Made by a program: the position numbers and the translations under genes. A stretch of 64,000 nucleotides of DNA from Ruminococcus_C sp963590855 (GTDB lineage: Bacteria; Bacillota; Clostridia; Oscillospirales; Ruminococcaceae): contig CAVAQT010000015.1 in assembly GCA_963590855.1 (NCBI GenBank), positions 1-64,000 of the forward strand. The letters are read 5' to 3'. The notes beneath the pieces were generated by a model that did not search any database, was not told the DNA's origin, and saw only the letters and a list, made by a program, of their open reading frames with translations. Below are positions 57,330 through 64,000 of the stretch, in pieces; positions within the stretch are counted from its first letter, which is position 1; each line of letters begins with the position of its first letter.

Positions 57330-57662
57330 TTACTGTGCGTCCGCTTCGTCGTCCTCGTCTGCGTCGTACAGATCGCTCAGCTCCTGGATAAACAGGTTGC
57401 CCACTGCGTCGTACTCGTCGTCGTCCTCGATGGTGCAGAGCATTTCTTCTCCGTCTACCACCTCACGCTTCAGGACAACAAACTCGCCGTCATCCTTCAG
57501 CAGATCCTCTTCGTTTTCATAGTACGGGACCAGCGCGCAATACTCTGCGCCGTTGTATTCCATTTCGCCCAGGACTTCAAATTCCTGTTCGTTTCCGTTC
57601 TCGTCCTCTAACGTATAGAGCATGCCCTGCATGCTTTCATCCAGCATATTTTCCTCTGCCAT
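57330..57662 (-). CDS. DUF1292 (YrzB-like) protein
   Basis: The product is a 110-residue very acidic protein (YTLEDENGNEQEFEVLGEMEYNGAEYCALVPYYENEED, then a D/E-rich tail), the pattern of DUF1292 proteins found across Firmicutes. Function is unknown. The ATG at 57662 has GGAG upstream; an earlier in-frame ATG at 57749 lies in the promoter. It is transcribed from its own promoter. Confidence 0.82.
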   Translation of the reverse strand: MAEENMLDESMQGMLYTLEDENGNEQEFEVLGEMEYNGAEYCALVPYYENEEDLLKDDGEFVVLKREVVDGEEMLCTIEDDDEYDAVGNLFIQELSDLYDADEDDEADAQ

Positions 57663-57720
57663 GGTTAAAACTCCAATCTGCCATAGCGGCGTTTCTTCCG
57701 GGATTGTTTTCCCTGCTTTC

Positions 57721-57749
57721 ATTATACATGATTTTCCGGGGCGTGTCAA
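57721..57749 (-). promoter_or_regulatory. Promoter of the DUF1292 gene
   Basis: Perfect TTGACA (57749-57744), a 17-bp spacer, perfect TATAAT (57726-57721). Confidence 0.8.
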
Positions 57750-57790
57750 TAGAAAGTTTGCGGAGTCGGTGGAGAATGAGTTCTTCCGGC

Positions 57791-58003
57791 AGAAACCCCT
57801 CAGTCAGTGCTGCGCACTGCCAGCTCCCCTTTCATGGGAGCCAAAAGAAAGCCTCCTCTCCTAGAGGAGGTGCCCATCAGGGCGGAGGAGTCCCTCATCC
57901 CCCCTTGAAAAGGGGGATGCCCGAAGGGCAGGGGGATAAGCAGAAACCCCTCAGTCAGTGCTGCGCACTGCCAGCTCCCCTTTCAGGGGAGCCTTACTCA
58001 GGG
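57791..58003 (-). repeat. Dispersed repeat, reverse copies (B1, B2)
   Basis: Two copies of a unit reading, on the minus strand, GCAGTGCGCAGCACTGACTGAGGGGTTTCTGC lie at about 57790-57821 and 57941-57972, each preceded by a GGGAGCTGGCAGTG-like arm. They match the repeats at 37851-38236 in opposite orientation. The right end abuts and enters the last codons of the PBP gene. The interval 57763-57997 contains no gene. Confidence 0.7.
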
Positions 58004-59587
58004 TTCTCTCAGGATCGCCGCCGCGATCTGCCGGAGCACCGGGGCGGCGGTCTGGTTGCCATAGCCGCCGTCCTCTGCCAGGACTGTCACCGCATATTTC
58101 GGGGCATCCGCCGGAAAAAATGCCGTCACCCATCCATGGCAGTATTCGTTTCCATCGGCATCATACCGCCCGGTCTGTGCGGTCGAGGTCTTTGCGCCCA
58201 TGGAGACGTGTGCCGGTCTGCCCTGAAAATCCTCGTCTGCGGCAGTATAGCACATCAGCCGCCGGAGAAATGCCGCTGTTTCCGGTGAAATGCCCGGTTC
58301 TGTCATGCCGGTCTCTTCCCGGAGCACCGTTCTGCCGTTTTCGGTCAGACCGCGTACCAGACGCACTGCCGGGAGCGTGCCGTCTCCGGCAATGGCACAG
58401 GTCATCCGGGTGATCTGCAGCGGCGATGCCGTCAGCACGCCCTGACCAAAGGAAAAGTTCGCCAGCTCTGCCGGAAGCTTTAGCTGCTGCTGCGTGGGGA
58501 GTGTGCCGCCGGATGCGGTCATATTTGCCGTCAGCATGGTCTCTTTCCCGAATCCTAGGGCTTTTGCCGTCTCCAGGAGCTTCTGTCCCGAAAGGGTCTG
58601 TCCCAGGGCGATGAAATAGGGATTGCAGGAGTTGCGCATGGCATCTGCCATCTGCTGTACACCGTGCCCCTGCAATGCATGGCAGCGAAAGCGCTGTGTG
58701 CCCACAGAGACTGCGCCGTCACAGTCCCAGGTGAAATCATAGCCCTCGCCCTCTGCAAAAGCGCACGCCGCCGTCACCAGCTTGAAGATCGAGCCAACCG
58801 GATAGGCATACAGTGCGCGCTGTATCATAGGGCTGTCCGGATCACTGACGGCTTCGCCCAGATCGTCTGCACGATAGCTGGGAAAGCTGGCGAGCCCCAG
58901 GATATCGCCGCTGTTTACCTCCATGACCACGATGCATCCCTTTTCCAGTGAAGCGCCTGCTGCCTCACAGATGCGCTGGATGCGGCTGTCCAGGGTCGTC
59001 ATGACACCCTGCACCGGGTTTTCGCCGTAGCGGATCTGTTTTGGCTCTCCGGCGAGCGGACTGCCTGTGCCGTCTACCGAAAAGGTCACGCTCCACCGGG
59101 CATCCACACTGCGCAAAACAGCATCATAGGCGCTTTCCAGTCCTGCCACGCCGCTGCCCTCACGGGTATAGCCGATGATGTGCTGCGCCGTCTGGACGGC
59201 TGCATAGCGCTGCGGGATCTCCAGCACGGTCACATCCGGACAGTCGATGTCTGCGGTGTCTACGGTGCAGGTAAACGGCTTTCCCTGCGCCAACTGTGCA
59301 GTAAAGGCTTCGGCATCCGTCACATGGGGGAGCAGGGCCTCTGCTGCTTCCGGGGTCGGACTGACAACAGCGACGCAGACAGTTTTGGTGTTCACCAGAG
59401 GAACGCCGCTGCGGTCATAGATCGTGCCCCGTGCGCTGCCTGCCTCACAAGTATAAGTGCCCTGCTTTGCCGCCGCCTGAACCAGCTCCGGCTTTTTTGC
59501 GAGCCGCGCCAGATGCACCGCCGCCGTACAGTACAGCAGCACCAACAGCAGACGCAGGACTGCCAGACGCTTTTTCATCTGTTCCAT
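57998..59587 (-). CDS. Class B penicillin-binding protein (transpeptidase)
   Basis: The product is a 529-residue monofunctional transpeptidase with an N-terminal membrane helix (LAVLRLLLVLLYCTAAVHLA), a short pedestal domain (GTIYDRSGVPL) and the catalytic domain. The SxxK motif is S266-I-F-K269 and the second motif is S320-C-N. The third motif reads K466-T-S-T-A-Q instead of the usual K-T/S-G-T. It cross-links peptidogl​ycan and is nearer the SpoVD/FtsI-PBP2 group; its size is small for PBP2. The ATG follows AAGGAGAGGAG. A dispersed repeat touches its 3' end. Confidence 0.85.
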   Translation of the reverse strand: MEQMKKRLAVLRLLLVLLYCTAAVHLARLAKKPELVQAAAKQGTYTCEAGSARGTIYDRSGVPLVNTKTVCVAVVSPTPEAAEALLPHVTDAEAFTAQLAQGKPFTCTVDTADIDCPDVTVLEIPQRYAAVQTAQHIIGYTREGSGVAGLESAYDAVLRSVDARWSVTFSVDGTGSPLAGEPKQIRYGENPVQGVMTTLDSRIQRICEAAGASLEKGCIVVMEVNSGDILGLASFPSYRADDLGEAVSDPDSPMIQRALYAYPVGSIFKLVTAACAFAEGEGYDFTWDCDGAVSVGTQRFRCHALQGHGVQQMADAMRNSCNPYFIALGQTLSGQKLLETAKALGFGKETMLTANMTASGGTLPTQQQLKLPAELANFSFGQGVLTASPLQITRMTCAIAGDGTLPAVRLVRGLTENGRTVLREETGMTEPGISPETAAFLRRLMCYTAADEDFQGRPAHVSMGAKTSTAQTGRYDADGNEYCHGWVTAFFPADAPKYAVTVLAEDGGYGNQTAAPVLRQIAAAILREP

Positions 59588-59746
59588 GCGGTTCTCCTCT
59601 CCTTGTGTGGTCGGATTCTGAAAATATTCTTTGCACGCTATGGGATTTTATACAGTTTCTGCCCATCGTTTTCTGGTATCTTGGACAACAAGCACAAATT
59701 TCGACACGTTTTTGTGGAAATGTTTTCTTGTTTTTTGCGAAATCCC

Positions 59747-59775
59747 TTGACGGGGAGACGGAAAAAGAGTATAAT
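59747..59775 (+). promoter_or_regulatory. Promoter of glgA
   Basis: TTGACG (59747-59752), 17 bases, perfect TATAAT (59770-59775). The rest of the 59588-59746 gap shows nothing that I can support. Confidence 0.8.
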
Positions 59776-59855
59776 AAAGGGGTGAGAAATACCGCGGGGC
59801 ATCCCTGCCTCACGAACGATGCATCAACCATGCTTACCATACACAGGAAAGGAGT

Positions 59856-59879
59856 ATGTGCCTCTTTTCGGCACAGTAG
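59856..59879 (+). other. Possible 7-codon leader frame before glgA
   Basis: The best ribosome binding site of the region (AGGAAAGGAG, 59845-59854) lies directly before ATG 59856 (frame MCLFSAQ, stop 59877-59879) and GTG 59858 (in frame with glgA). The conserved glgA start at 59888 has no good site of its own. Confidence 0.35.
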
Positions 59880-59887
59880 ACTGGATC

Positions 59888-61351
59888 ATGAAAAACATCT
59901 TATTTGCCGCATCCGAATGCGTCCCCTTCATCAAGACCGGCGGTCTTGCAGACGTGGTGGGTGCACTGCCAAAAAGTCTGAACCGCGAGGAATATGACGT
60001 CCGCGTCATCGTCCCGAACTATACCTGCATCCTCCAGGAATACCGCAGCCAGTTCCAGTATGTCAGCCATTTTTACATGGACTACGGCAGACATGTGGAA
60101 AACGTCCATGTGGGCATTATGGAATACGTCTATGAGGGCGTACACTTCTACTTTATCGACAACGAATATTACTTCAAGTGCGAGCGTCCCTACAGCGACT
60201 CTACCCAGTGGGACATCGAGCGCTTTATCTTTTTCTCCAAGGCGGTTCTGGCGGCGATGCCGGTAATCGGCTTCCACCCGGACATCATCCACTGCCACGA
60301 CTGGCAGACCGGCATGATTCCGGTGTTCCTCAAGAGCACCTTTGCCACCCACAGCTTCTACTGGGGCACAAAGAGCATCATGACCATCCACAACCTGAAA
60401 TTCCAGGGCGTGTGGGATATCCGCCACTTTGTCTACAACACCAATCTGCCGGATTATATGTTCACACCGGACAAGCTGGAGTTCAAGAGCGACGCCAATA
60501 TGCTCAAGGGCGGTCTGGTCTATGCGGACTATATCACCACCGTCAGCGAAACCTATGCCGAGGAAATCAAGACACCGTATTACGGCGAACAGCTGGACGG
60601 TCTGCTCTGCGCACGCTCCCGTTCACTCCGCGGCATCCTCAACGGCATCGACTATGAGGTATATAATCCCCAGACGGATAAAAAGATTGATGTGCACTAT
60701 TCCGTCAAGGATGTTGCGGCAAAGAAAAAGCAGGCAAAGCTGGCGCTCCAGAAGGAGCTGGGTCTGCCGGAAGACGAGGACAAGTTCATGATCGCCATTA
60801 TCTCCCGTCTGACCGACCAGAAGGGGCTGGATCTGGTGGACTGGATCGCCGACCGCATCACCGACGAGTTCACCCAGTTCGTCATCATCGGCACAGGAGA
60901 AGCGCGGTATGAGAACATGTTCCGCTATTATCAGAACAAGTATCCGGACCGTGTTTCTGCGAATATTTTCTACTCCGATCCGCTGGCGCATAAGCTGTAT
61001 GCTGCGGCAGACGCCATGCTGGTGCCGTCCCGGTTTGAGCCGTGCGGTCTGACCCAGCTCATCTCCCTGCGCTACGGCACGGTTCCCATTGTCCGGGAGA
61101 CCGGCGGTCTGAAGGATACTGTCGTACCCTACAACGAATACGACAAGACCGGCACTGGCTTTACCTTTGCGCACTACAACGCAGATGATCTGCTGTATAC
61201 CATCAACTATGCCAAGAAGATCTACTTCGACCACCGCGAGGACTGGGACGACATTCTCCGCCGCGGCATGGAGCAGGATTTCTCCTGGAGCAGTTCTGCC
61301 CTCCAGTATCAGGGCATGTACGACTGGATCCTCCGGGGCATGCAGGACTAA
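59888..61351 (+). CDS. glgA: Glycogen synthase (ADP-glucose type)
   Basis: The product is a 487-residue GT5 glycosyltransferase that extends glycogen from ADP-glucose. K16-T-G-G (FIKTGGLADVVGALP) binds the nucleotide sugar. CHDWQTGMIPVFLK, the second Rossmann domain (IISRLTDQKGLDLVD) and SRFEPCGLTQL with the catalytic Glu follow, then TGGLKDTV near the end. The conserved N-terminus starts at ATG 59888, but a GTG at 59858 would use the strong ribosome binding site and add ten residues. Alone in its transcript. Confidence 0.94.
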   Translation: MKNILFAASECVPFIKTGGLADVVGALPKSLNREEYDVRVIVPNYTCILQEYRSQFQYVSHFYMDYGRHVENVHVGIMEYVYEGVHFYFIDNEYYFKCERPYSDSTQWDIERFIFFSKAVLAAMPVIGFHPDIIHCHDWQTGMIPVFLKSTFATHSFYWGTKSIMTIHNLKFQGVWDIRHFVYNTNLPDYMFTPDKLEFKSDANMLKGGLVYADYITTVSETYAEEIKTPYYGEQLDGLLCARSRSLRGILNGIDYEVYNPQTDKKIDVHYSVKDVAAKKKQAKLALQKELGLPEDEDKFMIAIISRLTDQKGLDLVDWIADRITDEFTQFVIIGTGEARYENMFRYYQNKYPDRVSANIFYSDPLAHKLYAAADAMLVPSRFEPCGLTQLISLRYGTVPIVRETGGLKDTVVPYNEYDKTGTGFTFAHYNADDLLYTINYAKKIYFDHREDWDDILRRGMEQDFSWSSSALQYQGMYDWILRGMQD

Positions 61352-61419
61352 AGGCAAACACCGCACAAAGACCGCTCGACGGCTTTGCACGGCGCTGCAC
61401 TGAGATTTCCCTATTACGC

Positions 61420-61470
61420 AAAAAGGCGCACCGTTTTCCGGATTTTTCCGGCAGACAGTGCGCCTTTTGC
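61420..61470 (+). terminator. Terminator of glgA
   Basis: AAAAGGCGCAC/GTGCGCCTTTTG with inner CCGG pairing. Confidence 0.75.
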
Positions 61471-61501
61471 GCGGCATGGCACAGCTTTTCATAAAAACAG
61501 G

Positions 61502-61530
61502 TTGTAATTTCTCGGAAAGTATGCTACAAT
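61502..61530 (+). promoter_or_regulatory. Promoter of the ABC-F gene
   Basis: TTGTAA (61502-61507), 17 bases, TACAAT (61525-61530). Confidence 0.7.
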
Positions 61531-61595
61531 AAAAATGTATGTGCACAAAATGGTGTACGCAGCAGAATTTCACGCATCACAAGGAGAAAAAATAT

Positions 61596-63521
61596 ATGCT
61601 GTTACGCATGACAGATATCAATAAATTTTACAACGGAAACCAGGTGCTTTCTCACGTTTCGCTGACGGTAGAGGACAATGACCGCATCGGACTGATCGGT
61701 GTCAACGGCTGCGGAAAGTCCACGCTGCTGCGCATCCTCACAGAGCAGGAGCTTCCGGATCATCTGGTGGAAGGGGACGGCGAGATCGCCCGTTCTGCCA
61801 AAACCAGCATCGGCTATCTGGAGCAGATGAGCGGTCTGGATCGGGAGAGCACCGTCTGGGCGGAGATGCGCAGTGTGTTCCGTCCGCTGCTGGAGACGCA
61901 GGAGAAAATGCACCGCCTGGAAGAAGCCATGCAGTCCGGCGATCTGTCCGGCGCGGAGGAATACCATCGTCTGCAAACCTGGTTTGAGGCCAACGACGGC
62001 TATCAGATCGATGTGAAAATACGCACAGTCCTCAATGGTATGGGCTTCGGTCAGGAGACCTATGACCGTATCATTTCCGGATTCAGCGGCGGTGAAAAGA
62101 CGCGTCTCGCCATCGCCAGACTTCTGCTGGAAGAGCCGAATCTGCTGATCCTGGACGAACCCACCAACCACCTGGATTTCAAGACGGTCATGTGGCTGGA
62201 GGATTATCTCAAGGACTATAAGGGCGCGCTGCTTCTGGTCTCCCATGACCGCTATTTCCTTGATCGTCTCTGCACCAGCATCTGCGAGATCGAGCGCGGC
62301 AGACTGACTCGGTATAAGGGCAACTACACTACTTTCACTCAGCTGAAAGAAGCGGCGGTGGCGCGGCAGTGGAAGGAATACGAGATGCAGCAGAAGGAGA
62401 TCGCCAAGCTGGAGGATTATGTGGCACGGAATCTCACCCGGGCATCCACCGCAAAGAGCGCCCAGAGCCGCGTCAAGCAGCTGGAAAAAATGGAGCGCAT
62501 CGAAAAGCCCCTGTCTGCCCAGAAGCAGGCACGGGTGCAGTTTACCTATGAGATCGAGCCGCCCCAGGAGGTCTTAAAGGTGCAGGAGATCGACATCTCC
62601 GTAGGTGAGGGCGCGGCACGAAAGACCCTGCTGCCGTCCCTTTCCTTTGAAGTGCGCCGGGGCGAAAAGTGGGGCATCATCGGCGACAACGGCATCGGAA
62701 AATCCACACTGCTGAAGATCCTGCAAAACAAGCTGCCGCACCAGGGAAAAGTCCGCTGGACAAGCAACATCAAGATCTCCTATTTTGAACAGGAGAGCAC
62801 CAACCTTACGCCCACAAAGTCCGTCATGCAGGAGATTCACGACCGGGTGCCGTCCTGGACGGATCTGGAGGTGCGCAAGCTGCTGGGACAGGTGCGGCTC
62901 ACCGGAGAAAATGTGTTCAAGCTCATCGGTGTGCTCTCCGGCGGCGAGCGCGCAAAGGTCTGCTTCGCGGTGATGATGCTGGAGCACGGCAATGTGCTGA
63001 TCCTGGACGAACCCACCAACCATCTGGATATCGCCATGAAAGAGGTCATCGAAGAGGCAATGCAGTCCTTTTCGGGGACGCTGCTGTTCGTCTCCCATGA
63101 CCGCTATCTGCTGGATAAGGTGGCTGACCATATCCTGGAGCTGAAGGCAGACGGCGCAGTCACTTATACCGGAGGCTTCCGCAAGTGGATGGATGCACAG
63201 CAGAAGCAGCCCGAACCGGAAGAACTGCCCACGGCAAAAAAGATCGCCCCGGAGGGCGGAAAGCCGGCGGAAAAACCGGCATACCGTTCCAAAAAACAGC
63301 GCGCCCAGCAGGCGAAAATGCGCGCCGACCTGCGCAGCCTGGAACAACAGCTGGACAAGATGCAGGAAGAACTGGACACCCTTACCGCAGAACTGACAGA
63401 CGAGGCAGTGTGCAGCGATTATCAGCTTATGCAGGAAAAATGCCAGCGCATGGAGGAACTGCGGGTGCAGATGGACGAGACCATGGAGCAGATGATCCTG
63501 CTGGAAGAGGAACTGGGATAA
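61596..63521 (+). CDS. ABC-F family ATPase
   Basis: The product is a 641-residue soluble protein with two ABC domains and no membrane segment. Domain 1 has GVNGCGKST, FSGGEKTRLA and LLILDEPTNHLDF; domain 2 has GDNGIGKST, LSGGERAKV and LILDEPTNHLDI. The inter-domain linker (about 240-320) is charged and helical, as in ribosome-binding ABC-F factors, and a C-terminal coiled coil (about 570-641) is present as in Uup. ABC-F proteins bind the ribosomal E site and may confer antibiotic protection. The ATG at 61596 follows AAGGAG. Confidence 0.9.
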   Translation: MLLRMTDINKFYNGNQVLSHVSLTVEDNDRIGLIGVNGCGKSTLLRILTEQELPDHLVEGDGEIARSAKTSIGYLEQMSGLDRESTVWAEMRSVFRPLLETQEKMHRLEEAMQSGDLSGAEEYHRLQTWFEANDGYQIDVKIRTVLNGMGFGQETYDRIISGFSGGEKTRLAIARLLLEEPNLLILDEPTNHLDFKTVMWLEDYLKDYKGALLLVSHDRYFLDRLCTSICEIERGRLTRYKGNYTTFTQLKEAAVARQWKEYEMQQKEIAKLEDYVARNLTRASTAKSAQSRVKQLEKMERIEKPLSAQKQARVQFTYEIEPPQEVLKVQEIDISVGEGAARKTLLPSLSFEVRRGEKWGIIGDNGIGKSTLLKILQNKLPHQGKVRWTSNIKISYFEQESTNLTPTKSVMQEIHDRVPSWTDLEVRKLLGQVRLTGENVFKLIGVLSGGERAKVCFAVMMLEHGNVLILDEPTNHLDIAMKEVIEEAMQSFSGTLLFVSHDRYLLDKVADHILELKADGAVTYTGGFRKWMDAQQKQPEPEELPTAKKIAPEGGKPAEKPAYRSKKQRAQQAKMRADLRSLEQQLDKMQEELDTLTAELTDEAVCSDYQLMQEKCQRMEELRVQMDETMEQMILLEEELG

Positions 63522-63556
63522 GAAAACGCCTTTCGCTCGTTTTCTTTCGCCATACA

Positions 63557-63602
63557 GAAAAAACCGGAGAGAGCATGTTGCGTTGCCCTCTCCGGTTTTT
63601 GT
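63557..63602. terminator. Bidirectional terminator between the ABC-F gene and the edge gene
   Basis: AAAAAACCGGAGAG/CTCTCCGGTTTTT, with T-runs in both directions. Confidence 0.85.
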
Positions 63603-63625
63603 GTGATCGGTTTTTCAGAAGCTGT

Positions 63626-64000
63626 TTACAGCTTTTTCTTTTCGTCCTCGATCATCGCCAGAAGCTCATCTACAGAAGCGCTTGCGATCTTGTCCTCGCG
63701 AGTCTTGGGTGCAGGAGCAGCCGGCTTCGGTTCCTGTGCCGGTGCTGCCGGACGGCTGCTGCGGAATGTGCTGTCGCCCAGGTTCCGTGCTTCCTCCGGA
63801 GAGCTTGCCTCGTGGCTGCCGCGATAGGTGGATGCCGGAGCTTCCGGTGCAGCTTCTGCCGTATCGCTGATCGGCGGTGTGCTGAAGGTGTTGCTCCGTG
63901 TGCCGAAGGATGCGGTATTGGAGGTGGTTCCGGCATGGGTGCCCTCATAAGAGGTGGTGCTGCCTGCTGCCGGTGCAGCATCCGACGGTGCGCTGCCGCC
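63626..64000 (-). CDS. C-terminal part of an unidentified Ala/Pro/Ser-rich protein
   Basis: The frame is open from the window edge to the TAA at 63626 (124 residues). It is low-complexity, rich in Ala, Pro, Ser and Thr (STPPISDTAEAAPEAPAST), and ends in a charged helix (REDKIASASVDELLAMIEDEKKKL). The N-terminus and any domain lie outside the window. Codon use is like the neighbouring genes, and a terminator follows, so it is a real gene end. The family is unknown. Confidence 0.65.
   Translation of the reverse strand, partial: GGSAPSDAAPAAGSTTSYEGTHAGTTSNTASFGTRSNTFSTPPISDTAEAAPEAPASTYRGSHEASSPEEARNLGDSTFRSSRPAAPAQEPKPAAPAPKTREDKIASASVDELLAMIEDEKKKL

Overview
The window is a chromosomal segment of a Gram-positive anaerobe of the Ruminococcus type (Clostridia, Oscillospiraceae/Ruminococcaceae). 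The grounds are five secreted proteins with C-terminal type I dockerins, BspA-like leucine-rich repeat proteins, an intracellular GH43 xylosidase/arabinofuranosidase, the phoH-ybeY-era-yqzL-recO-mutS2 gene order of Firmicutes, near-consensus sigma-A promoters and strong AAGGAGG-type ribosome binding sites. Most of the DNA is GC-rich, with a few AT-richer patches (4.3-4.7 kb, 15.4-17.0 kb and parts of 46.9-53.8 kb).

Layout. 1-2.4 kb: two secreted PPC-type beta-sandwich proteins on the minus strand, one cut by the window edge. 2.5-7.7 kb: an SGNH hydrolase, a DUF3592-like protein, a small AT-rich gene, and the operon membrane protein - D-lactate dehydrogenase - M20 dipeptidase. 7.8-17 kb: an MscS channel, a dockerin protein, a MATE exporter, glyA-rarA, and a tandem pair of XRE regulators with a divergent operator region. 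17-20.5 kb: tex, then an ECF sigma/anti-sigma pair with a hairpin MITE inserted directly upstream of the sigma gene. 21.3-28.9 kb: one long housekeeping operon (phoH, ybeY, era, yqzL, recO, mutS2, an MmcQ-like gene and an amidohydrolase). 29-38 kb: a degenerate kinase-like protein, gap, tspO, two LRR-dockerin proteins, a GH43 gene and a block of dispersed repeats. 38.4-43.7 kb: an ABC efflux operon with two different membrane-fusion adaptors. 43.8-46.5 kb: pdxS-pdxT and a VanY-like protein that has lost zinc ligands.

46.9-53.8 kb is the accessory core: a 6.87-kb island integrated in a tRNA-Thr(GGT) gene and bounded by 93-bp direct repeats (attL/attR). It carries a tyrosine integrase with candidate arm sites, an XRE repressor with paired operators, an excisionase-like protein, a DUF6291 protein whose gene contains 10-bp-phased iteron-like repeats (candidate origin), a sigma-70-like factor, a toxin-antitoxin-like HTH/PBECR nuclease pair controlled by three GCAC-N8-GTGC operators, and a candidate non-coding RNA. 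I see no relaxase, capsid or terminase gene, so it looks like a minimal satellite or mobilizable element.

53.9-64 kb: a LysR regulator, tRNA-Leu(TAG), a dockerin protein and an IseA-like lipoprotein, a second strong non-coding RNA candidate (56966-57246), a DUF1292 protein, a class B PBP with an altered third motif, glgA, an ABC-F ATPase and the 3' end of an unidentified gene.

How the parts fit: the secreted dockerin proteins, GH43, glgA, ldhA and gap fit a carbohydrate-fermenting gut or rumen bacterium. The island and the repeats are the recently acquired parts. Starts were chosen mainly from ribosome binding sites. Family names come from recognised motifs, not from database searches.
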